64,000 nt of DNA from Methylocystis sp. IM3 (GCF_038070105.1 NZ_JBBPBZ010000003.1:1-64000), one strand, 5' to 3'; shown: positions 50,704 to 60,302, counted from the first letter of the stretch. The notes: generated by a model not told the origin, from the letters alone. A program made the numbers and translations.

Positions 50704-53552
50704 GCGGCTGCGACCCCTTCGGCCCCGCCTGCGCGGGCGACGAGCGCCGCGAGTTCGTGCGTGCAAGCGGCGCGCTCTGCGGCATCGACGACATCGAGGT
50801 CTATGAGGATGGAGTCTCGCTGTGCGTCAGGCTGTTCGGCGCGCCGCCCCAGGGGCTGGGGCCCGAGAATGTCGTTATTACGGGCGGCGCGCGGATTACC
50901 GGCATCAAGGCGGCGCGGGTCGATCTCGAGGAAATCGAGGACGAGGGCGCCTGTCTTCGCGTCACGCTCGACCGGACGGGGGATTTTTCGACCTATTGCC
51001 TGTGCCTGACGGCGGCCCCCGCCGCCGATGACGCGGCCTGCTCCTTCCTGCCGCCGGCCCCGGCGCCGCTCGTCCGGCCGGCGCCGGCGGGCGTCGACCC
51101 GCGATATGCCTGCGCCGAGTTCCGTTTTCATCTCGACTGTCCCTGCGACGACGACTGCGCGCCGCGGCCCTGCGTGGGCGAGGCCCCGCCGCCGGACATC
51201 CCCATCAATTATCTCGCCCGCGATTTCGCCGGCTTCCGCCAGCTCCTGCTCGACCGCCTCGCCCTCGCCATGCCCGACTGGCGAGAGCGCCACCTGCCGG
51301 ATCTCCAGCTCACCGCGCTCGAGCTGCTGGCCTATCTCGGCGATCGGCTGAGCTATCAGCTCGACGCGGTCGCCACCGAGGCCTATCTCGGGACCGCCCG
51401 GAAAAGAATCTCCCTGCGCCGTCACGCGCGCCTGCTCGATTACCGGATGCACGAAGGCTGCAATGCGCGGGCGTTCGTCTGTGTTTCGATCGAGGGCGGC
51501 GACTTGCTCGACCGTCCGGCGTCCGATTTCCTGTTCGCCGCGCCCAACCCCGACGATCCATCGCCGGCCACCGGGCTGGCGCCGCCGGAACGGCTGGACG
51601 GCAATGCGCTCGTTTTCGAGCCGGTCGTCTGCGCGCCCGACGCGACCATCAGCCTTCGCGCGGCCCATAGCAGCATCCCCTTCCATACCTGGCGGCAAAG
51701 CGAATGCTGCCTGCCCAGGGGCGCGACGCGGGCGACGCTGCGCGACGGCGCGCCGCCCGCGGCGGGCGAAGGCGGCGGCGGGGAGACGCGCGCGCTCGAC
51801 CTCCGGCCCGGCGATCTGCTCATCCTCGAAGAGACGCGCGGCGCCGACACGGGCGCCGCGGCCGATGCCGATCCGGCGAAGAGATGGCCGGTGCGGCTCG
51901 TGCGCGTCGAGCCGCTGGTCGATCCGCTGGACGGCGCGCCGCTCATTGAAGTCGAATGGGGGCAAGAAGACGCCCTGCCCTTCGCCTTGCAGCTCTCGTC
52001 CTGGACGGCGCCGGATGCGCCGGGGGCGCTGCGTCTCGCGCCAGGGGGAACCCTTGTCGTCGTCGCGCGGGAGGCGGCGGGCGAGGCGCTTCCCGAGGGC
52101 GGCGTCGCCATCGAGACGCCGCCGCCCCGCGGCAAGGCGACCATCGACGCCGACGGCGTGCTGACCTACACGGCGGCGCAAGGCTTCTCAGGCGCCGAGA
52201 TCGTCGAACTTGCAGTCACGACGCCCGCCGGGTCGCGCGTCAGCTTCACGCTGACCTTCGTCGTCGGCGAAGACCCCTTCTGTCGGGTCGTGGAGACCGC
52301 GGTCGCGCGCGGCAATGTCATTCTCGTCGACCATGGCCGCACCTTCGTCGAGGACAATGACGCATGGCTGGTCGATCGGGAGGATGTCGCCGACTGTTGC
52401 CGCTGCGACGGCGCCGCCGCCGACGTTCTGGGCGTTCCGGGCGCGTTCGCCATGACGCTGGACCGGGCGCCCGTCTGCCAGGCCGCGCCGGCGCCATGCG
52501 GAGACGTTCCGGCGGCGCGCCTGCTCGAGCAGGACCCGCGCGCGGCGACCGCCGCCGTGGCGCTCGACATGGCGGACGCGCGCGGGGGCGCCTTCACGGG
52601 CGCCTTCGACTGGCGCGCACGCTTCGACCTGCTCGGCAGCGGGTCTTCCGATCGCCACTTCGTCGTCGAGATCGACGACGACCGGCGGGCCAGGCTGCGC
52701 TTCGGCGACGATGACTGCGGTATGCGCCCGCCCGCAGGCGCGCGGTTTCGGGCGCGCTATCGCATCGGAAATGGCAGGGCCGGCAACGTCGGCGCCGACA
52801 CGATCGCCCTCATGGCGCTGCGCGGCGTCATCCGGCTCGACGGCCTTTCGATCGAGCTGCGCAATCCGTTGCCGGCGCGGGGCGGCGCCGACCCCGAGCC
52901 CGTCGAGGAAGTGCGCCGTCGGGCGCCCCACGGCTACGGCCGGACGCTCGAGCGCGCCGTGACGGCCGCCGATTACGCCGAAATCGCCGGGCGCGATCCG
53001 CGCATTCAGGGAACGAATGGCGAGTTCTCCTGGACGGGCGTCTGCTATGAAGCCGAGGTGGCGCTCGACCCCTTCGCCGCCCATGCCGAGGACGCCGATC
53101 TGGCGTCCGACGCGCTGCGCCGTATCGAGGCGGCGAGGCGGATCGGCCATGACGTCGCCCTCGCGAGGGTCAGGCGCGCGCCCTTGCGGATCGGAGCCCA
53201 TGTCTGCGTCGACCCTGCCTATCGGCAGGACGAGGTGGCGCGGGCCGTGCGCGCGCTGATGTCGGCCGGCTCGCTGCCAGACGGCGCCCCGGCGCTGTTC
53301 CATCCCGACCGGTTGCTGTTCGGACAGGATGTATTCGCCTCGCGCATCGTTGCGGCCATCCAGGCGCTGGACGGCGTCTTGCACGTCGAGCTCACGCATT
53401 TCTCGCGGCTCGACGACGTCAAGCCCGGCGCGACGAGTCGGCTCGACTCCGGCGTGATCCCCATCGCCGCCGACGAGATCGCGCAATGCGACAGCGATCC
53501 CGACTATCCGGAAAGAGGACGGTTCTCCATGCGAATCGTAGGCGGCCGATGA
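50700..53552 (+). CDS. baseplate J/gp6-like wedge protein with Ig-like insertion
   Basis: A 950-residue baseplate protein. After a short N-terminal domain with a Cys cluster (CPCDDDCAPRPC, about 140-160), the J-like region begins IPINYLARDFAGFRQLLLDR and LLAYLGDRLSYQLDAVATEA. The C-terminal part carries GNGRAGNVGADTI, RAPHGYGRTLERAVTAADYA and RVRRAPLRIGAHVCV. At about residues 455-530 sits an Ig/cadherin-like insertion (KATIDADGVLTYTAAQGFSG, then VSFTLTFVVG) not expected in the core protein. It forms wedges of the baseplate with its neighbour. Confidence 0.85.
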   Translation: MSGCDPFGPACAGDERREFVRASGALCGIDDIEVYEDGVSLCVRLFGAPPQGLGPENVVITGGARITGIKAARVDLEEIEDEGACLRVTLDRTGDFSTYCLCLTAAPAADDAACSFLPPAPAPLVRPAPAGVDPRYACAEFRFHLDCPCDDDCAPRPCVGEAPPPDIPINYLARDFAGFRQLLLDRLALAMPDWRERHLPDLQLTALELLAYLGDRLSYQLDAVATEAYLGTARKRISLRRHARLLDYRMHEGCNARAFVCVSIEGGDLLDRPASDFLFAAPNPDDPSPATGLAPPERLDGNALVFEPVVCAPDATISLRAAHSSIPFHTWRQSECCLPRGATRATLRDGAPPAAGEGGGGETRALDLRPGDLLILEETRGADTGAAADADPAKRWPVRLVRVEPLVDPLDGAPLIEVEWGQEDALPFALQLSSWTAPDAPGALRLAPGGTLVVVAREAAGEALPEGGVAIETPPPRGKATIDADGVLTYTAAQGFSGAEIVELAVTTPAGSRVSFTLTFVVGEDPFCRVVETAVARGNVILVDHGRTFVEDNDAWLVDREDVADCCRCDGAAADVLGVPGAFAMTLDRAPVCQAAPAPCGDVPAARLLEQDPRAATAAVALDMADARGGAFTGAFDWRARFDLLGSGSSDRHFVVEIDDDRRARLRFGDDDCGMRPPAGARFRARYRIGNGRAGNVGADTIALMALRGVIRLDGLSIELRNPLPARGGADPEPVEEVRRRAPHGYGRTLERAVTAADYAEIAGRDPRIQGTNGEFSWTGVCYEAEVALDPFAAHAEDADLASDALRRIEAARRIGHDVALARVRRAPLRIGAHVCVDPAYRQDEVARAVRALMSAGSLPDGAPALFHPDRLLFGQDVFASRIVAAIQALDGVLHVELTHFSRLDDVKPGATSRLDSGVIPIAADEIAQCDSDPDYPERGRFSMRIVGGR

Positions 53553-56500
53553 GCGCGGCGGCGCCTTGCGCGGGCTGCGGCGCGCCATCTTGCGATTGCC
53601 GCTGCGGCGCCTGCGCGGGCGGTCCGTTCCTCGCCGCGCGCGAGAACCGCATGGGCCTGTCGCGCATCGACACGCGGATCGGCGGACATGCGCGCTTTTT
53701 TGCGGCCGCGACGCAGTCGCTGTCTTCGGCGGAGACGCCCGCCTTGCGTTTGCTGAGCGTGCGCGCGGGGGACGATCCCATCATCGCGCTCCTCGATGGC
53801 TGGGCGATGATCGCCGACATACTGACATTCTATCGGGACCGCTTCGCCAACGAGACCTATCTGCGCACCGCGCGCGAGGAACGATCGCTCTTCGAGCTTG
53901 CCGCGCAGGTGGGCTATCGGCCTCGGCCAGGCGTATCGGCCAGCGTCGCCCTGGCCTATCTCCTCGACCCTGCCGCAAAGCCCGTGACCGTGCCGGCGGG
54001 CGCCCGTGCGCAATCCGTCCCGAAGCCCGGCGAGCAGATGCAGAGCTTCGAGACCATGCAGCCGCTCGATGCGCGGGCCGAGTGGAGCGAGATGCCGCCC
54101 CGCCGCTCCTGGCTGCCCCCGCTCGACCGCCTCGACGCCCTGTTGCGCGACGAAATCCGGTTGAGCGGCGCGCAGCTCGTGGTGCGTCCCGGCGAGCGGC
54201 TGCTGTTCGTCTTCGGCATGAAGCAGGGCTGGCAGATCGCACGGGAGGTGGCGGCGGCTAAGGCGGACATCGCGTCCGATTGCGTCGTCGTCACGCTCAA
54301 GCCGCGTCCCGGCCTTACCGCGGCGCTCGCCCAGAAACTGCTCGACCTCCTTGAGAAGGCGGCCGGAACCGCGGGCGACCATGCGGCGAGCGCGGTTCGC
54401 GGCGTCGCCTCCTATCTGCTCGGCGCCTCGCCCCGGGACGCGCGGCGGACCATCTCCGACACGGAGCGCGACCTTTATGGCGTCCTCGAGGACATCGAGC
54501 GCGCGCCGCGCGCCCCGTCCAAGGGCGCGCCCGGTTTCAGCATCGACGCCATCCTCTCGAAGGTCGCGACGACCGCCGGCCGGGCGCCGCCGGGGGGGCC
54601 GCGCAGGGTGGTCGACGCGCTGCGCCCGTCTGGCGACGGGCGGGCCGCCCTCATCGCCGCCGGCGCGCCGGACGTCGGCGAGGCGCTTTACGCCGCCTGG
54701 GGAAATCTGCCGGCGAATGGCTCGAGGCCGAAAAAGGCGCCGGACCTCTACCTGCTGCGGCTCGTCGCCGGCGCCTTTGGCGGCAATGCGCCGGCGCTGC
54801 TCCCCGACGGCCATGTCGCCGACGACGCCAGCATCGAAGACCTCGACGGCGAATACGTCTTCCTCGACACGCTCGCCGAGGGCGTCGAGGGGGGCGGCTT
54901 CGCGCTGATCGACGCCCCCGCCACGAGCATGTCCTCGGCGCGCCTCCTGCGCATCGGCCGCGTGCGCGAGGCGCAGCAGACCGCACGCTCCGACTATGGC
55001 CTCAACGCTCGGGTGACCCGCCTCGACGTGGTCGGCCTCGAGGACGACGAACCGCTCGGCCTCCCCGCCGCCGATGACGGCCGCGGCATGACGGTGAAGC
55101 TGCTGCGCCGGATACTCTATGTCGCCCAGAGCGAACCGGTGACGCGGGCGCCCGAGCCGCTCGACGCCGTCGTCGAGGGCGACACGATCATGCTCGACGG
55201 CCTGTATCCGGATTTCGCGCCGGGGCGGTCGATCCTCGTCACCGGCGAGCGGTCCGACATTCTCGTTGGCGGCGCTCCGGTTCCGGGCGTGTCGGGAGGC
55301 GAGCGCGCCACAGTGGCGGCCGTTACGCAGGGGCCGCTGCCGGGCTCGCCCGGCGACACGCCCCATACCGTCCTCCATCTCACCGCGTCCCTGGCCTTTT
55401 CCTACCGGCGCGCGACGACGGTCGTCCATGGCAATGTCGTCACCGCCACTCATGGCGAAACCGTGAGCGAGACGCTCGGTTCGGGAGACGCCGGAGAGGC
55501 GTTCCAGCGCTTCCGGTTGCGCCGCGCGCCGCTCACCTTCGTCGCCGCGCCGACGACGAGCGGGGTGGTCGATACGCTGCGGATCGAGGCCAACGGCCTC
55601 GCCCTCGCCGAAGTCGCGGCGCTGTCGGACGCCGGACCGAGGGACCGGGTTTTTCAGCTCGCGGTCGACGCGTCCGGCGCGGGGGCGATCGAGGGCGGCG
55701 ACGGGAAGACCGGGATGCGGTTTCCGACCGGCGCCGAAAACATCCGTGCGACCTATCGCGTCGGCGTCGGCGCCGCCGGCAATGTCGACCCCCGGCAGAT
55801 CAGCCTCGCCGTCACGAGGCCGCTCGGCGTGCGGGGGGTGATCAACCCGCTGCGCGCAAGCGGCGGCGCGGACCGGGACGGCGTCGAGGCCATTCGCCGG
55901 AACGCGCCCGTTCCCACCCTCGCGCTCGCGCCGCAGTCGCGGCTTGTCAGCGTCGATGATTACGAGCATTTCGCGCGCGCTTTCGCCGGGATCGGCGACG
56001 TGCGCGCGGCGATGCTGTCCGATGGGCGCCACCGCGCCGTCCACGTGACCGTGGCGGGCGTCGACGACGCGCCGCTTGCTCGGGGCGACACCCTCATGAG
56101 CGCCCTGATCGACGCCTATGCGCGTTTCGGCGATCCAGCCTTGCCGGTGGTCGTCGCCGTGCGCGAGCGGGTGACAGTGCTGGTCCAGGTGGCGATCGCC
56201 GTCGCCGCGGACGCCGACCGGACCCTGGTCGGGGCGGCGGTCCGCGCGCGTCTCGCCGACGTCTTCTCCTTTGCCCGACGGGGCCTTGCACGGCCCGCCT
56301 ACCGCTCCGAACTGATCGCGCTCATCCAGGCGACGCCGGGGGTCGACCATGCCGACGTGGAGGCGTTCGGCGGCATATCGGACTCCGACCTGCTGGATGC
56401 GGCGCGTCTCGCCGCCACGTTGCGCAAACTGCGCGAGCAGACGCGAGAGGGCCGTCCGCTCGCTTTGGTCGCGGCGCAGCCGGCCCGCACCGCGCCGCAG

Positions 56501-56584
56501 GGCGCGCCCGAGCGGCTGCTGCCGGCGCAGACCGCCTATGTGCGGCCGGATGTCCCTGGAACGCTTGTCGTCAACTGGTTGTGA
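53549..56584 (+). CDS. second baseplate J/gp6-like wedge protein
   Basis: A 1011-residue protein. The N-terminus has a dense Cys cluster (CAGCGAPSCDCRCGAC, residues 7-22) that could bind zinc. LLDGWAMIADILTFYRDRFA and YLRTAREERSLFELAAQVGY are typical of Afp11/gp6-like baseplate proteins, and the C-terminal half carries GVGAAGNVDPRQISLAVTRP and RLVSVDDYEHFARAFAGIGD of the J fold. The 4-nt overlap with the first wedge gene suggests equal stoichiometry. Confidence 0.85.
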   Translation: MSAAAPCAGCGAPSCDCRCGACAGGPFLAARENRMGLSRIDTRIGGHARFFAAATQSLSSAETPALRLLSVRAGDDPIIALLDGWAMIADILTFYRDRFANETYLRTAREERSLFELAAQVGYRPRPGVSASVALAYLLDPAAKPVTVPAGARAQSVPKPGEQMQSFETMQPLDARAEWSEMPPRRSWLPPLDRLDALLRDEIRLSGAQLVVRPGERLLFVFGMKQGWQIAREVAAAKADIASDCVVVTLKPRPGLTAALAQKLLDLLEKAAGTAGDHAASAVRGVASYLLGASPRDARRTISDTERDLYGVLEDIERAPRAPSKGAPGFSIDAILSKVATTAGRAPPGGPRRVVDALRPSGDGRAALIAAGAPDVGEALYAAWGNLPANGSRPKKAPDLYLLRLVAGAFGGNAPALLPDGHVADDASIEDLDGEYVFLDTLAEGVEGGGFALIDAPATSMSSARLLRIGRVREAQQTARSDYGLNARVTRLDVVGLEDDEPLGLPAADDGRGMTVKLLRRILYVAQSEPVTRAPEPLDAVVEGDTIMLDGLYPDFAPGRSILVTGERSDILVGGAPVPGVSGGERATVAAVTQGPLPGSPGDTPHTVLHLTASLAFSYRRATTVVHGNVVTATHGETVSETLGSGDAGEAFQRFRLRRAPLTFVAAPTTSGVVDTLRIEANGLALAEVAALSDAGPRDRVFQLAVDASGAGAIEGGDGKTGMRFPTGAENIRATYRVGVGAAGNVDPRQISLAVTRPLGVRGVINPLRASGGADRDGVEAIRRNAPVPTLALAPQSRLVSVDDYEHFARAFAGIGDVRAAMLSDGRHRAVHVTVAGVDDAPLARGDTLMSALIDAYARFGDPALPVVVAVRERVTVLVQVAIAVAADADRTLVGAAVRARLADVFSFARRGLARPAYRSELIALIQATPGVDHADVEAFGGISDSDLLDAARLAATLRKLREQTREGRPLALVAAQPARTAPQGAPERLLPAQTAYVRPDVPGTLVVNWL

Positions 56585-56594
56585 GGAGGCCTGG

Positions 56595-58826
56595 GTGATC
56601 GATTCCCGCGATGCGCTCTTCGAGCTGTTGCCAGCCTTCGTCAGACAGCGGGATCTCCTCGGCGGGGGCGTGCTGCGGCAGACGCTGCGCGTGATCGGCG
56701 CCCAGGCGGTCGCCCTCGAGCGAGACCTGGAGCGCATGTATGACGACATGTTCATCGAAACCTGCGCGCCCTGGGTCATTCCTTATATCGCCGACCTGCT
56801 CGGCGCGACGCTCGTCGAAAGCGGGCCGCAGGGCGCGGGCGCGCGGCGGCGCGCGGTCGGTCGCCTCCTCGCCGCGCGGCGCAAGCGCGGCGCCATGGCT
56901 GCCCTCGATGCGCTCGCGCAGGACGTCGCCGGCTGGCCGGCCGAGGCGCGGGAAGTCTATCGTCGTCTCGCGGTCGCCCAGCACCTCGATCATGTACGTC
57001 CGGAGCGGACCGCGACCGTCCGCATCGGCGCGGCGCTCGCGCTGGAGGCGATGGAGCCCTGGGGCGGGTCGTTGATCGGGGAGGTTCGGCGCGGCGCGCC
57101 CGGCGACCGGGCGTCGCCGGCCGACGTCGCCGGGCTGGGCCTCGCCGTGCGCCGGACCCGGTCCTTTTCCGTCACCGCCACGCAGGCCTACGCCATCGAA
57201 AATCGTGAGAACTGCTACAGCTTTTCGGTGTTGGGAAACGACGCCCCGCTCTTCGATCCCCGCCTGCCCGCGCCCATCTCCCGCCTCGGCTTCGAGGTCG
57301 GCGCCGGGCCTGCCGACGCAGCGGCCCGCGCGGATCCCGAAATTTACGGGGTCGGCAAGGCGATCACGATCTGGGCCGAAGGCTGGCCGGATCGTCATCC
57401 GGAAGCGGGCGCGCGCGCGCAGCCCATACCGCCCGAGGCGATTATTCCCGCGGATCTGGAAGGCTGGAAATATCGCCCGCCCAAGGGCAAGGTCGCCGTC
57501 GACCCCGTGCTCGGCCGCATCATGTTCCCCCTGACGCAGGGACCGGCCCGCGGCGCCGCCGTGCGCGTCAGTTACAACTATGGCTTCGCGATGGAGCTTG
57601 GCGGCGGCGAATACCCGCGGCCGCCGCTCGCCATGCCGGCCCATGTCTCGCGCCGACGGGTGCGCGCGCGCGAAACGGGAAAGCCGCCGGAGGGCGAGTT
57701 CGCCGAGATTGCCGACGCCATCGCCGACTGGCGCGCCGCCAGAGACGCAGAGGCGGCGCCGGGCAATGGCGACGAACCGGGCCTGACCGCCTTCCCGGCC
57801 CTCGTCGTCGAGCTTGCCGAAAGCGGGGTCTATTCCGGCGCGCTCGACATCGAGATCAGCCATGGAGAGTCCATCTGGATTGTCGCCGCGCCCCATACGC
57901 GGCCCGTGCTCTGGCTGAGCGATGCCGAGGCCGGGGCGCAGGACGCTCTCAGCGTGCGCGGCGGCAAGGGCAGCCGCTTCGTGATGGACGGGGTGATGGT
58001 GGCGGGGCGCGGCCTCCGCTTCGCGCCGCTCGACGACGGCGAGGAGGAGAGCGCGGCGGACGGCGGGCTCTGCGAGGCCCTGCTGCGCCACTGCACGCTC
58101 GTGCCGGGTTGGGGGCTCACGCATGATTGCGAGCCGCTGCGGCCAAATGATCCCAGCGTCGTCCTGGATGGGGCAAGGCTTTGCCTGCGCGTCGAGCGCA
58201 GCATCGTCGGGACGATCGAAGCCAATCTCGCCGCCACCGGCGGACCGCCGGCGCAGATCGAGATCGCCGATAGCGTGATCGACGCCACGTCGGAGCAGCG
58301 CGCCGCCATCGGCTCGGCCGACGCCAACGTCGCTTTTGTGCGGTTGACCATCGCGCGCAGCACCGTCATCGGCGCGGTGGCCGTCCATGCGATCGGCCTC
58401 GCCGAGGATAGTCTCTTCGCGGGCCTCGTCACGGTGGCGCGGCGCCAGCAGGGCTGCGTGCGCTATTGTTGCCTTTCCCCCGAGTCGCGCGTCCCCCGCC
58501 AGCACCGATGCCAGCCCGCGAGCGCGCGGGCGCGGGTGCGCGAGGAGGCGGGGCGCGATTCCTTGCGCGAGCAGGCGCGCGAACGAATGCTCGCCGACGT
58601 CGCACTGCGCATCGCGCCGCATTTCGTCTCAACCCGCTATGGCGCGCCCGATTATGTGCGTCTCGCCGCCTGCACGCCGCCCGAGATCGCGCGCGGCGCC
58701 GGCGATGGCGGCGAAATGGGCGTCTACCACAATCTTTTCGAGCCCCAGCGTCTGGACGGCCTCCAACTGCGTCTCGTCGATCATTGTCCCGCGGATTTTG
58801 CCCCCCTCGTTCTTTTCGCCAGCTGA
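56595..58826 (+). CDS. tail protein I-like baseplate protein with long beta-rich C-terminus
   Basis: A 743-residue protein beginning at the GTG at 56595 (GAGGAGG upstream). The first about 180 residues resemble phage tail protein I/gp7-like wedge parts: RDALFELLPAFVRQRD, CAPWVIPYIADLLGATLVES, RRAVGRLLAARRKRGAMAAL. The rest is beta-rich, with a stretch of right-handed-helix-like repeats (IEIADSVIDATSEQRAAIGS, FVRLTIARSTVIGAVAVHAI) and a Cys-containing segment (GCVRYCCLSPESRVPRQHRC). The extended C-terminus may replace a separate fibre. Confidence 0.78.
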   Translation: MIDSRDALFELLPAFVRQRDLLGGGVLRQTLRVIGAQAVALERDLERMYDDMFIETCAPWVIPYIADLLGATLVESGPQGAGARRRAVGRLLAARRKRGAMAALDALAQDVAGWPAEAREVYRRLAVAQHLDHVRPERTATVRIGAALALEAMEPWGGSLIGEVRRGAPGDRASPADVAGLGLAVRRTRSFSVTATQAYAIENRENCYSFSVLGNDAPLFDPRLPAPISRLGFEVGAGPADAAARADPEIYGVGKAITIWAEGWPDRHPEAGARAQPIPPEAIIPADLEGWKYRPPKGKVAVDPVLGRIMFPLTQGPARGAAVRVSYNYGFAMELGGGEYPRPPLAMPAHVSRRRVRARETGKPPEGEFAEIADAIADWRAARDAEAAPGNGDEPGLTAFPALVVELAESGVYSGALDIEISHGESIWIVAAPHTRPVLWLSDAEAGAQDALSVRGGKGSRFVMDGVMVAGRGLRFAPLDDGEEESAADGGLCEALLRHCTLVPGWGLTHDCEPLRPNDPSVVLDGARLCLRVERSIVGTIEANLAATGGPPAQIEIADSVIDATSEQRAAIGSADANVAFVRLTIARSTVIGAVAVHAIGLAEDSLFAGLVTVARRQQGCVRYCCLSPESRVPRQHRCQPASARARVREEAGRDSLREQARERMLADVALRIAPHFVSTRYGAPDYVRLAACTPPEIARGAGDGGEMGVYHNLFEPQRLDGLQLRLVDHCPADFAPLVLFAS

Positions 58827-58838
58827 AGAGGTTCCCTC

Positions 58839-60302
58839 ATGCGCGGAGATTTTGCGCAAGTATCTTTCAATCCCGCCAACGGGTTCACGCGCGTTCTGGC
58901 CCAGCAGGGCCGCATGTTGCTGGAAGCCGACCTCAACGAACAGACGGCTATTCACATCTATTATCTGCGCAAGCTGATCATCGACGCCATCGGCCGCTGC
59001 TGGCGCGCGGGCGACGGATTCGCTCTTGGAAAGGGCGATTCCGTCAACGAGTTCAGCATCAAGGCCGGCCGTCTCTATGTCGATGGCCTCATGTGTGAGC
59101 TGGCGTCCGCCGCGACCTACGCCACCCAGCCATTCTGGCCGGTTCCGGGCGCCGAGCCCGGCGCGGCGGTCGATCTTCCGCCGGCGTTCCTCGTCTATGT
59201 GGAGGCCCACGAGCGCCACCTCTCATCCGTGCAGCTGCCCGCCCTGCGGGAGGTCGCGCTGGGCGGGCGAGACACCGCGACCCGCGCTCAGATCGCCTGG
59301 CAAATCCGGCTGATGACCGAGGAGAAGGTCTCCGCGATCCTGAAACAGTTCAATCGCCTCGCCGAAATCCGCAAGGCGCATCCGGGGCCATATGTTTACC
59401 GGGAAGGCAAGCTCGACGACTTCCGCAACAAGCTTGAAGCCAATGCGAGGCAGCTCGGGGCGCAGCTCGGCGCCGCGGGACCCGGCGCCCAGGCCTGCGC
59501 GGTCGCTCGCAGCTTCCTGGAGTGCTGGGATCAGATCGGCGCGCTCATGCGCGCCCGCGCCCGCTTCGAAAGCCGCAATCTCGATCCCTGCGCGATGCCC
59601 GCCGACGCCCAGTTCCGCAGCCGCGACAACCAGCTTTACCGCGTCGAGATCCACCGGGGCGGCGCTGCTGGCGAAGCGACCTTCAAATGGTCGCGCGAAA
59701 ACGGGTCCGTCGAGTTTTCTCTGCATTCTGTCAAGGTCGCAAACGGCGGCGCGGTCACGGCGGCGATCGACGCCCTCGGCCACGATCGCCGAACCGGGCT
59801 GTGCGAGGGCGACTGGGTCGAGCTGACCAGCGACGCTTTCGAATTCGCGGAGGTCGCGCCGCCGCTCGGCCAGATCACGGCGATCGATCGCGCCAAGCGA
59901 ATGCTGAGCATAAAAATCGCGAACCCGGCGGGCGTGGATTTCAGCGCCTGCACCCTGCTGCGCCGCTGGGATCAGACGCTGGAGACCGCGCCCGATCTTC
60001 GCGACGACGGCGCAATAGCCGTTCAGGAGAGCAGCGAGGGCCGTTGGACCCCGCTCGAGCGCGGCGTCCAGATCCAGTTCGTTCCCGGCGGCTTCTACCG
60101 CACCGGCGACTACTGGCTGATTCCCGCGCGCGTCGAGACCAATGACGTCCTTTGGCCGCAGGCGACGGCGGGCAAGCCGGACGCCATTGCGCCCCATGGC
60201 GTCGAGCGCCATCGCGGCGTCCTGGGGTTCGGCGTCAAGGGTGCGGCGGAGACGACCTTCACCAACTGCGCTTGTCGCGTCGATCCGCAATGCGATCATT
60301 GA
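58839..60302 (+). CDS. DUF6519 tail-associated protein
   Basis: A 487-residue protein beginning MRGDFAQVSFNPANGFTRVL, followed by QGRMLLEADLNEQTAIHIYY, which is the start of DUF6519 proteins found at the end of many eCIS operons. The middle is helical; the end carries YRVEIHRGGAAGEATFKWSR and a beta-rich domain. It may decorate the baseplate or bind targets. Its last 44 nt overlap the end of egtD on the opposite strand. Confidence 0.75.
   Translation: MRGDFAQVSFNPANGFTRVLAQQGRMLLEADLNEQTAIHIYYLRKLIIDAIGRCWRAGDGFALGKGDSVNEFSIKAGRLYVDGLMCELASAATYATQPFWPVPGAEPGAAVDLPPAFLVYVEAHERHLSSVQLPALREVALGGRDTATRAQIAWQIRLMTEEKVSAILKQFNRLAEIRKAHPGPYVYREGKLDDFRNKLEANARQLGAQLGAAGPGAQACAVARSFLECWDQIGALMRARARFESRNLDPCAMPADAQFRSRDNQLYRVEIHRGGAAGEATFKWSRENGSVEFSLHSVKVANGGAVTAAIDALGHDRRTGLCEGDWVELTSDAFEFAEVAPPLGQITAIDRAKRMLSIKIANPAGVDFSACTLLRRWDQTLETAPDLRDDGAIAVQESSEGRWTPLERGVQIQFVPGGFYRTGDYWLIPARVETNDVLWPQATAGKPDAIAPHGVERHRGVLGFGVKGAAETTFTNCACRVDPQCDH

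Noticed and set aside
34275..60302. Prophage interpretation
   Set aside because: No capsid, portal, terminase, integrase or lysis gene is present, while the eCIS hallmark genes (DUF4255, AAA+ ATPase, DUF4157) are.
34275..60302. Type VI secretion system
   Set aside because: A single phage-type sheath gene rather than TssB/TssC, and no TssJ/L/M membrane complex or ClpV with its N-terminal domain.
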